Of a stretch of 61,616 nt of DNA, positions 53,136 to 61,616 are shown one piece after another. This stretch comes from Aneurinibacillus thermoaerophilus (GTDB lineage: Bacteria > Bacillota > Bacilli > Aneurinibacillales > Aneurinibacillaceae). Under the pieces are notes generated by a model. The model did no database searches. It had not been told where the DNA came from and saw only the letters and a list, made by a program, of their open reading frames with translations. Location: assembly GCF_900099925.1 (NCBI RefSeq), contig NZ_FNDE01000019.1, forward strand, positions 1 through 61,616. The letters run 5' to 3'. The position numbers and the translations under genes were made by a program. Positions within the stretch are counted from its first letter, which is position 1, and each line of letters starts with the position of its first letter.

Positions 53136-54066
53136 TAGAACCGTCTAACGAAACATTTGGTATCTACCTGGAGAATTGGCTAGAGGATAAAAAAACACAG
53201 TCCGGCCTAGTACATGGAAATCATACCGCTGGCTTGTCCGCCGCATTCTCCCGCACCTGGGCCATGTTCCTATTGCCAATCTAAAGCCACAACAGCTACA
53301 GAAAATGTATGTGTCCCTGCAAACAGAGAACAAACCGCTATCCTCCCGCTCCGTCCTTAAAGCTCACCTTGTCATTAAAGAAGCCTTGGACAGGGCTTTG
53401 AAATGGGGATTGGTACAGCGAAACGTAGCGGATATGGTAGACCCACCACAGCCGACAAAAGCAGAAATCAAAGTATAGGATGCAGAAAGCGCAGTAAAGT
53501 TCCTAGAGCTGGCTAAAAAAACCCGGTACTACATCGTGTTTATGCTTGTACTCACAACCGGTATGTGGAAGGGAGGAATCCTTGGACTACGTTGGGAAGA
53601 CATTGATTTAGACATGGGGCGGTTGTCTATCCGGCAGGCATTAGGCAGAGACAGGCTACTCCCTTCAAGAGCCGAAGTCCCGCAGTGGCTTCCGCATGGT
53701 TTCACTTACCGATGAAACTATAGAGGCGCTGCGTGCCGGTGAACTTTACCAAGACCACGGCCTTGTTGTATGCAGCACGATTGGCACTCCGCTGCTTGCT
53801 CGAAATCTCGACCGCGCCTGGTACTCCCTGCTGAAAAAATCGGGGCTTCCAAAGATTCGCTTCCAGATTTACGTCATACACACGCTACTCTTATGTTGAA
53901 GCAAGGAGTGCATCCAAAAATCGTAAGCGAACGGTTAGGTCACTCAAATATCAACATCACGTTGGATACGTATTCGCACGTCCTCCCAGGGCTGCAAGAG
54001 GCAGCTGCTAAACAGTTCGCTGACACCCTTTTCCGGGGCAAAAAAGAGGTCGAAAAATCGCTTTAG
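53136..54066 (+). pseudogene. Tyrosine recombinase (phage-type integrase) pseudogene, copy 3
   Basis: The longest of three remnants. Readable parts in order: a SAM-like N-terminal domain with WLVRRILPHLGHVPIANLKP, LSSRSVLKAHLVIKEALDRAL, then the catalytic domain with VLTTGMWKGGILGLRWEDID (the usual R-x-GE is altered), LARNLDRAWYSLLKKSGLP, LRHTHATLMLKQG and LGHSNINITLDTYSHVLPGL. At least two frameshifts and an in-frame stop break it. It converges on the 3' end of tRNA-Arg 100 bases away, the usual placement of a tRNA-integrating element. Confidence 0.88.
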
Positions 54067-54166
54067 CGAACAAAAGGGTTGCAATTGGGTTGCAATTTAC
54101 CCAAAAAAACAAAAAGACGCGGATGCACAAAATCGCGCAAACCCGCGTCATTCCTGACTTTATGTA

Positions 54167-54243
<77 letters not shown>

Positions 54244-54420
54244 TTGTAAAAATCGATACCTAATTTATTATACACATATGCCTTTCTTTTTTCAAACTCT
54301 CACCTTACTATCTAATACAAATCACAACTGCACACTCGCCATTATATCGCCGATTTTCCCGGAAATTGCCCGGTAACACTTCCAAAACAACAAAACTAAA
54401 CGACCATTTTTCGCAAAAAA

Positions 54421-54449
54421 GAAAAAGGGACTTTCTTATGAAAAGCCCC
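54421..54449 (-). terminator. Terminator of the ucpA-like gene
   Basis: GGGGCTTT pairs with AAAGTCCC (one G-T pair) around a short loop, followed on the minus strand by TTTTTC. It lies 19 bases after the stop. Confidence 0.75.
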
Positions 54450-54467
54450 TCTCTTACTCCCCTTTGC

Positions 54468-55265
54468 TTACGATGTCACGCCTACAGAAACAGTTTCCGG
54501 CAATGTGCTTCCACCATCAATCACCACATGCGTTCCAGTAATGTAGCTTGACTCATCAGAAGCCAAAAAAGCCGCCAGCTCTCCGACTTCCTCAATGCGT
54601 CCCAGTCTTCCTAACGGTACTCCGCTTGCAATTCCATCAACGACGGCATTAGGATTCGTTGCATTCGATTCCTTCGCAATTTGCTCTGCCATCGGTGTCA
54701 GAATGTATCCAGGACAAATCGCATTCACTGTTATATTATAACGCGCGACTTCCCGTGCTAATGCCTTAGTAAAGCCTAAAATAGCCGCTTTTGTCGTCGC
54801 ATAAGCCGTTTCCCCTTCATCAGCTACCATCGTTCCGGTCACAGAGGACATATTTACAATCTTTCCGTATTTATTTTCCACCATGTTTGGCAGAACAGCT
54901 TTTGTTACGTTCCATACACCCTTAATGTTTACATCAAATTGAAAATCTCTTGTATCATCACTCATATCCAAAAAGCTTGCAAGCCTAATAACGCCTGCAT
55001 TGTTCACAAGAACATCAATTTTCCCAAAATCCTGAATGGCTTGATCGATGCATTGCTTAATTTCTGTAAAGTTTGTCACATCAACCTGATAAGCTGTAGC
55101 CGCATATCCTTGCGATTCGAGTTGTTGCTTAACCTCAAATACCCGTTCAGACATATCAAGCAGTACAACATGAGCACCGTATTTTGCAAAAGTTCTGGCA
55201 ATACCTTCCCCATTTCCCATTGCTGCTCCTGTAACAACCGCAATTTTGTTATTGAGCTTTCCCAT
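54468..55265 (-). CDS. ucpA: SDR-family oxidoreductase, UcpA-like
   Basis: A 265-residue short-chain dehydrogenase. NAD(P)-binding GAAMGNGEGIA, NNAGV, catalytic Ser in NMSSVTGTM and YATTK with the Tyr/Lys pair. The C-terminal end FLASDESSYITGTHVVIDGG followed by STLPETVSVGV closely matches E. coli UcpA, as does IKGVWNVTKAVLPNM. The substrate of UcpA is not firmly known; furfural tolerance has been linked to it. Monocistronic, between tRNA-Arg and serS. Confidence 0.88.
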   Translation of the reverse strand: MGKLNNKIAVVTGAAMGNGEGIARTFAKYGAHVVLLDMSERVFEVKQQLESQGYAATAYQVDVTNFTEIKQCIDQAIQDFGKIDVLVNNAGVIRLASFLDMSDDTRDFQFDVNIKGVWNVTKAVLPNMVENKYGKIVNMSSVTGTMVADEGETAYATTKAAILGFTKALAREVARYNITVNAICPGYILTPMAEQIAKESNATNPNAVVDGIASGVPLGRLGRIEEVGELAAFLASDESSYITGTHVVIDGGSTLPETVSVGVTS

Positions 55266-55393
55266 TCTCTCTCTCCTATCAATGAAATTAATCTATCCTA
55301 AATTATAATATTAAACGAACAAATATCTACAATAATACCATTTTTTCTACAAATTGTTCACAATTAGCCAGTGCTTCAAAAGTTATATAAAGC

Positions 55394-55433
55394 AAAAAGA
55401 CGTACCACAGTTCTTATTGTGTACGTCTTTTCT
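55394..55433 (-). terminator. Terminator of serS
   Basis: AAAAGACGTAC pairs with GTACGTCTTTT around a 13-base loop, with T runs on the minus strand. It lies about 10 bases after the serS stop. Confidence 0.85.
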
Positions 55434-55442
55434 GCTCTATGC

Positions 55443-56729
55443 TTACTTTGCTTTCGGTACAAGCTTTTCCAGACCGCCCATATACGGACGAAGCGGTTCT
55501 GGAATCAGAACGCTACCGTCTTCCTGCTGATAATTCTCTAAGATCGCAGCCATCGTACGGCCAATTGCTAGGCCTGAACCATTCAATGTATGCACGAATT
55601 CCGGTTTCGATTTAGCTTCACGCCGGAAACGGATTCCCGCACGGCGAGCCTGGAAGTCTTCAAAGTTACTGCAGCTCGAAATCTCGCGATACGTATCATA
55701 GCTCGGCAACCATACCTCGATATCGTATTTCTTCGCCGCTGTAAAGCCCAAATCACCTGTGCACATGCTCATTACACGATACGGAAGCCCAAGAATCTGT
55801 AGCACCTTCTCCGCATTATTTACGAGGCTTTCCAGCTCATCATACGATGTTTCTGGTTTAACGAACTTGACAAGTTCGACCTTATTGAATTGGTGTTGAC
55901 GAATAAGACCACGCGTATCGCGCCCCGCAGACCCAGCCTCAGAACGGAAACAAGCACTGTATGCCACATAGCGGATCGGGAGCGTATCTCCTGGAATAAT
56001 TTCTTCACGATGATAATTTGTCACCGGAACTTCCGCTGTCGGTATGAGGAAATAATCAGTATCCGCTACTTTGAAGGCATCTTCTTCAAATTTTGGCAAT
56101 TGACCGGTGCCAATCATACTGTCACGATTCACAATGTAAGGTGGCATAATCTCTTCATAGCCGTGTTCAGTTGTATGCAAATCGAGCATAAAGTTAATCA
56201 ATGCACGCTCCAGTCGCGCGCCAAGCCCTTTGTAGAACACGAAACGGCTTCCGGTAACTTTGGCCGCCGCTTCAAAATCAAGAATGCCAAGGCTAGCTGC
56301 AATATCCCAATGCGGCTTCGGCTCGAATGTAAATTTCGGAAGCTCGCCCCAATGGCGCACCGGCACATTGTCATCTTCCGTCAAACCGACCGGCACACTT
56401 TCATGCGGCACGTTCGGAATCCCAAGCATAATCTGAGAAATTTCTTCTTCCAGCACACGGATCTGTTCATCATATTCTTTGATTTTTGCGGATACTTCTT
56501 TCATCTCCACGATTAAATCATCCGCATTTTGCTTTTCTTTTTTCAAACGCGCGATTTCATCCGATACAACATTACGTTTATTTTTCAACTGTTCGCTCTC
56601 CGCCAGCAGCCTGCGACGCTTTACATCCAGATCCTCGAATTTATCGATTTCATTCAATTTCTCGCCGCGTGTTTCCAGCGCTTTTTTAATAGCGGCAAAA
56701 TCATTGCGAAGGCGTTTAACATCTAACAT
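55443..56729 (-). CDS. serS: Seryl-tRNA synthetase
   Basis: A 428-residue class II synthetase. The N-terminal antiparallel coiled coil (about 25-105) binds the long variable arm of tRNA-Ser. The catalytic core has motif 2 in [22 protein letters not shown] and motif 3 in [27 protein letters not shown]. Preceded by a T-box leader. In B. subtilis pdxS and pdxT lie between dacA and serS; they are absent here. Confidence 0.97.
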   Translation of the reverse strand: MLDVKRLRNDFAAIKKALETRGEKLNEIDKFEDLDVKRRRLLAESEQLKNKRNVVSDEIARLKKEKQNADDLIVEMKEVSAKIKEYDEQIRVLEEEISQIMLGIPNVPHESVPVGLTEDDNVPVRHWGELPKFTFEPKPHWDIAASLGILDFEAAAKVTGSRFVFYKGLGARLERALINFMLDLHTTEHGYEEIMPPYIVNRDSMIGTGQLPKFEEDAFKVADTDYFLIPTAEVPVTNYHREEIIPGDTLPIRYVAYSACFRSEAGSAGRDTRGLIRQHQFNKVELVKFVKPETSYDELESLVNNAEKVLQILGLPYRVMSMCTGDLGFTAAKKYDIEVWLPSYDTYREISSCSNFEDFQARRAGIRFRREAKSKPEFVHTLNGSGLAIGRTMAAILENYQQEDGSVLIPEPLRPYMGGLEKLVPKAK

Positions 56730-56765
56730 GCATATCTCCTCCTGAATCCTTACTTGGAAAATAAA

Positions 56766-56990
56766 AAATCCCCTCCCTACTCAGGGACGGGATGATCCGT
56801 GTTGCCACCCTAATTCAGCATACAGCGCTCGCATGGCGCCTGTATGCCCTCTTACACATGATAACGGATGTAATATGATCCGGCTCTTCACCGCTAGCTC
56901 AGAGATGGATTTCAGCGGCCTGTCCGTTCGGTTCGCACCTTCCACCGACTCTCTGGACGCACAGCTTCCGCTTACTTGTTCCCGTCATAG
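56766..56990 (-). promoter_or_regulatory. T-box leader of serS
   Basis: The minus strand contains the T-box core AGGGTGGCAACACGG (about 56800-56814), followed by the terminator stem CCCGTCCCTGAGTAGGGAGGGG and TTTTTT (56766-56793). Upstream lies the stem I region with a GGACAGGCCGCTGAA segment. Uncharged tRNA-Ser should stabilise the antiterminator and switch on serS. I could not fix the specifier codon with confidence. Confidence 0.93.
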
Positions 56991-57099
56991 CCTTTCCTTA
57001 TTTGTTTAGAAAAAAACTATATAACTATACTCTACTATATCCGGAAACAAGATGCAAAATGTATCTCGCAAATAAATATCAAGAAAAAACGTTCAATGA

Positions 57100-58425
57100 T
57101 CAGGAGAACCAGCCTTTAATCATGTTCCCAAGGCTTGAAAAAATGTCGCCAATGAAACCGAAAAATGCACGGAATGCAAGACGAAGCCAGCCTGCTTCTT
57201 CCACTTCTTCTTTGGCAACCAACGTGCCGCCAGCCTTTTGTTCGTCGATCGGACGCAGGAATTCATCCGACTTGCCGTTCGGCCCAACAACTTTTACGTA
57301 ACCTACAGCTTGTCCTTGTTTTACCGGCGCCGTTACTTCCTGCAATACAGCCTTCGGTTTATAAGCCCCTTCTTCTCCCTTTTTGACCGGATACAACACC
57401 TGCTTACTGGTCACAGCGGCCACTTCTTTTGCCGTTCCTTTGTTGACTTTTGCATTCTCTCCACCTGAAATTTGAGCGCCCTGGGCAAGCAACGGCTGCA
57501 TTTTATAGTTACTAAACCCATAATCCAACAGCTTGCTCGTTTCTGTAAAACGACTTACAAATGATTTGGTACCCATAACAACTGTAATCAGGCGCACTCC
57601 GTTCCGTTCCGCCGTACCTGTAAAGCAGAAACCGGCCGCATTCGTATGACCCGTTTTCAAACCGTCTACACCTTTGTATTGTTTTACAAGTCCCGGAAGC
57701 ATCCAGTTCCAGTTATCCATTTTCAAAGCCTGTGGCGTACCTTCACGAAATATTTTCCGCGGAATTTTTGTCGTCTCCAACACTTCTGGATGCTGGGTAA
57801 TAAGCTCTTTTGCCAAAATAGCAGCGTCACGAGCGGACATTACAGTATCCCTGTCAGCGGATTCTGGTGCGAATGCCTTCAAATCCGCAAGCGGTAATCC
57901 GGTTGAATTCGCGAAGTATGTCTGCGTCATGCCAAATTCTTTCGCTTTTTGGTTCATCAGCTTTACAAACTCGTTTTCCGAACCGGCCACCGTTTCGGCC
58001 AGCATAACGGTAGCATCATTGGCGGAGTAAATCGCCATCGCTTCATACAGCTCTTTTACAGTATGTACGTCTCCCTTGGCAAGATACACACCCGAACTAC
58101 CCGATTTACCTAAGAACGCGCCGTAATCGTCAACCGTTACTTTCTGGTCCCAAGTAATTTTTTTCTTTTTAATCGCATCCAACACTAAATATTCGGTCAT
58201 CATCTTAGTCATACTGGCCGGAGGAAGCGCTTGGTTCTCATTGTATTTATAAAGAATTTTCCCTGTAGTGGCCTCAACCATAATGGCGGATTTGACATCC
58301 AGATTCAACGCTGGAGAAGCCGCCTGAGCCTGTCCGGGATTTATCATAAAAATAGGCAAAAAGAACATCAGCAACGCCAATGCTAAAGCCAGCGGTTTCT
58401 TTATCTGTTTCATATACATTGACAA
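57100..58425 (-). CDS. dacA: D-alanyl-D-alanine carboxypeptidase (PBP5-type) DacA
   Basis: About 441 residues. The TTG at 58425 lies 8 bases after GGAGG; an ATG at 58419 is the alternative. A signal peptide (about 1-35, ending GQAQA) is followed by the penicillin-binding domain with SxxK in PASMTK, SxN in YSAND and KTG in GLKTGHTNAAG. A C-terminal beta domain and an amphipathic membrane-anchoring helix at the end (LGNMIKGWFS) complete the family layout. It trims D-Ala from peptidoglycan stem peptides. Confidence 0.96.
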   Translation of the reverse strand: MSMYMKQIKKPLALALALLMFFLPIFMINPGQAQAASPALNLDVKSAIMVEATTGKILYKYNENQALPPASMTKMMTEYLVLDAIKKKKITWDQKVTVDDYGAFLGKSGSSGVYLAKGDVHTVKELYEAMAIYSANDATVMLAETVAGSENEFVKLMNQKAKEFGMTQTYFANSTGLPLADLKAFAPESADRDTVMSARDAAILAKELITQHPEVLETTKIPRKIFREGTPQALKMDNWNWMLPGLVKQYKGVDGLKTGHTNAAGFCFTGTAERNGVRLITVVMGTKSFVSRFTETSKLLDYGFSNYKMQPLLAQGAQISGGENAKVNKGTAKEVAAVTSKQVLYPVKKGEEGAYKPKAVLQEVTAPVKQGQAVGYVKVVGPNGKSDEFLRPIDEQKAGGTLVAKEEVEEAGWLRLAFRAFFGFIGDIFSSLGNMIKGWFS

Positions 58426-58476
58426 CTTTCGCACCTCCACTTTATTTAAACAACAATATGATTCTACCATACAACA

Positions 58477-58508
58477 TAAAAAAAGACAGGGAGTTTATGC
58501 CCTGTCTT
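58477..58508 (-). terminator. Terminator of guaB
   Basis: AAGACAGGG pairs with CCCTGTCTT around ATAAACT-like loop bases, followed on the minus strand by TTTTTT. It lies 25 bases after the guaB stop. Confidence 0.85.
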
Positions 58509-58533
58509 GCTAACTATTTTTTAACAACAACCT

Positions 58534-60036
<1,503 letters not shown>

Positions 60037-60051
60037 CTATATATTATCGAA

Positions 60052-60081
60052 AGTGTAACAAACAGCTTATTTTGATGTCAA
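60052..60081 (-). promoter_or_regulatory. guaB promoter
   Basis: TTGACA (60076-60081) and TACACT (60052-60057) are spaced 18 bases apart on the minus strand, about 50 bases before the guaB start. No purine riboswitch is visible in the short leader. Confidence 0.65.
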
Positions 60082-60190
60082 GAATTCTGTAATATTGTTC
60101 GGCTTTTCCGTTAATAATAAATGAGAAATAGCAATTTTAAGCACTTAATATTCCATTTTTACGAATAATTAGACAGAAAAGGTGAAAGGA

Positions 60191-61249
60191 ATGTACCAAG
60201 TTGTCCATACTATAATGTGTGAAAATCCCACAAAAAAAATGTGGGACAGTTATCTTTATTTTGAAAGCGAGCCCACAACTAAAGCGTTTCTACAGCAAAC
60301 GTACGAAAAACTAAACATTCCCAAAGCGAATGTATACGCCTTTCAAAATGCTTCCAAGTTTATTTATTATATCAAACAAGCGCGTCAATATTACGTTTCT
60401 GCAGTCAATAGTGATCTGTTGGTACAACCACTTTTGCTATATTATGGGATGGTAAGCCTACTAAAAGCTTATATTCTGACACGTGACCCCGATTATCCTT
60501 CTAATACACGCGTACTTCAACACGGCGTTACTAGCCGCAAAATCAAAAAAAATTACTACTCGCTTGCTGAAGATGAAGTAAAAGTACAAAAAGAAGGTCT
60601 GCTTCCTTATCTTCATTCATTTCTAAGCAAAGAAAACCTAAAGGAAAAGTACCGAATCCAAAGTTTATTAGCGGTAATACCAGAATTACAGCCCGCCTAC
60701 CAAAAATTATACAAACAAACCTCTCTGATTCCAGTTTCGCTCTCTTCTCACCGGAATTACGAAAAACTCTGCACGATTTTTTATCTCCCTGAATCTGTGC
60801 TCGATAAAGTTCATTTAACGTATAACGGATTTATTCATTATTTAAACCGTTACAACGAAGGCCAGGGCGTGTTTTTACCGTCCTCGTTAGAAGTGCCAAA
60901 GGGGATTATCCGCTTGGAATGGCATCATCCCAATCAAATTCATGTGACCGAAAGCGGAGACGGTTTTGCAAACAAACTATTTTTACACGATTATAAAGGA
61001 AATTTTTTCTACAAAATAAAAATGGAAACAGACTACAATATTTCTGAAATCGTAAACCATTACATGATCATGTACGTTTTGGGGATGCTATGCCGATATG
61101 AGACCGAACGCTGGGGTGAAATCGTATTTTCATTCATGTCAGAGGATATGTACATGATTCAGGAGTTTTTAGCATTATCAGCGAGAAAATTTCCGAATCT
61201 AGTGTATGATTTACTCCTAGAGGAGCGACACATTTTTCAAACAGATTAA
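60191..61249 (+). CDS. yaaC: YaaC family protein
   Basis: 352 residues from the ATG at 60191, with AAAAGGTG upstream; a GTG at 60182 would include that site. It matches YaaC by position (divergent from guaB, next to an rRNA operon) and by its helical N-terminal segment with YIKQARQYYVSAVNSDLLVQPLLLYYG, in pieces. The function of YaaC is unknown. No membrane segments or enzyme motifs were recognised. Confidence 0.85.
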   Translation: MYQVVHTIMCENPTKKMWDSYLYFESEPTTKAFLQQTYEKLNIPKANVYAFQNASKFIYYIKQARQYYVSAVNSDLLVQPLLLYYGMVSLLKAYILTRDPDYPSNTRVLQHGVTSRKIKKNYYSLAEDEVKVQKEGLLPYLHSFLSKENLKEKYRIQSLLAVIPELQPAYQKLYKQTSLIPVSLSSHRNYEKLCTIFYLPESVLDKVHLTYNGFIHYLNRYNEGQGVFLPSSLEVPKGIIRLEWHHPNQIHVTESGDGFANKLFLHDYKGNFFYKIKMETDYNISEIVNHYMIMYVLGMLCRYETERWGEIVFSFMSEDMYMIQEFLALSARKFPNLVYDLLLEERHIFQTD

Positions 61250-61288
61250 CTTGTTCCCGTTTGTACTTCTGCAAATACCGACAAACAT

Positions 61289-61335
61289 AAACCCCCTTAT
61301 CCAGCTTGCAATTGGATTGGACAAGGGGGTTTTTC
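61289..61335. terminator. Bidirectional terminator of yaaC and the rRNA operon
   Basis: AACCCCCTTATCCA pairs with TGGACAAGGGGGTT (one mismatch) around 14 bases, followed by TTTTCTATT on the plus strand. On the minus strand it lies about 60 bases after the 23S 3' end. Confidence 0.8.
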
Positions 61336-61396
61336 TATTATACCTTGAAAACTGAATCAGAAGAAACATGACGCACAGGATATCCAGTCTATCTTT

Positions 61397-61616
61397 GGTT
61401 AAGCCCTCGACCGATTAGTATTCGTCAGCTCCACGTGTTGCCACGCTTCCACCTCGAACCTATCCACCTCATCATCTATAAGGGGTCTTACCAGCTTACG
61501 CTGTGGGAAATCTCATCTTGAGGGGGGCTTCACGCTTAGATGCTTTCAGCGCTTATCCCGTCCGCACATGGCTACCCAGCTGTGCTCCTGGCGGAACAAC
61601 TGGTGCACCAGCGGTG
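61397..61616 (-). rRNA. 23S ribosomal RNA, 3' end (partial)
   Basis: The minus strand ends ...ACTAATCGGTCGAGGGCTTAACC at 61397 and holds the conserved 3' region including GTACGAGAGGACC-adjacent sequence and TAGATGATGAGGTGGATAGG. The rest lies outside the window. About 50 bases downstream the box CAGTTTTCAAGG (61343-61354) can pair with CCTTGAAAACTG of the 5' flank as a processing stem. No 5S gene follows before the terminator. Confidence 0.97.

Noticed and set aside
42024-54166. Intact prophage or integrative element
   Set aside because: Integrase copies are all broken, structural genes are fragments, and no second attachment site was found; only remnants are supported.

Overview
The window reads as a chromosomal segment of a spore-forming Firmicute of the order Bacillales, most like Aneurinibacillus or a relative in Paenibacillaceae. 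That assignment is an inference from gene order, low-GC codon use, sporulation genes and family resemblance; no search was run. The backbone matches the oriC-proximal B. subtilis order rrnO-yaaC-guaB-dacA-serS-tRNA-tadA-SRP RNA-dnaX-ebfC-recR-bofA-rrnA, in reverse. It runs from the 3' end of a 23S rRNA gene at the right edge (61397-61616, minus) to the promoter and leader of another rRNA operon at the left edge (1-148, minus).

Left part (1-25.5 kb): bofA, a CPBP protease, recR, ebfC, dnaX, a PAS-type histidine kinase and the SRP RNA. Then comes a two-gene iron-storage compartment locus (IMEF-type ferritin-like cargo plus encapsulin), tRNA-Ser(CGA), a TetR/HlyD/ABC-2 export operon with a clear palindromic operator, tadA, and zwf with a cyclase. 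A four-gene acyl-CoA operon (enoyl-CoA hydratase, 3-hydroxyacyl-CoA dehydrogenase, acyl-CoA dehydrogenase, alpha/beta hydrolase) has a sigma-54 promoter and its own activator gene. Next are a 31-codon membrane ORF with its own promoter and terminator, a small protein-kinase gene behind a yybP-ykoY (manganese) riboswitch, a membrane protein/PspA pair, and HU.

Middle part (25.5-40.5 kb): one minus-strand operon of 15 genes behind a cobalamin riboswitch with a transcription terminator. It encodes the cobalt importer CbiMNQO and the early-cobalt ('anaerobic') corrin ring pathway from uroporphyrinogen III synthesis to cobyrinate a,c-diamide (cobA-hemD, cbiX, cbiL, cbiH60, cbiF, cbiG, cbiD, cbiJ, cbiET, cbiC, cbiA).

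Right-centre (40.7-54.2 kb): a degraded accessory region ending at tRNA-Arg(CCU). It holds three remnants of one tyrosine recombinase, three copies of a small AbrB-like gene, IS21, IS605/TnpB and other transposase remnants, phage fragments (ArpU, scaffold-like and head-like pieces), two isolated CRISPR-type repeats with a conserved terminator-bearing flank, several small membrane/HTH genes, probable spore-surface genes, and an intact mqo. Several ORFs carry single nonsense or frameshift lesions, including a CDGSH iron-sulfur gene.

Right edge (54.2-61.6 kb): ucpA-like SDR, serS behind a T-box, dacA, guaB, divergent yaaC and the 23S rRNA end. No 5S gene follows that 23S.
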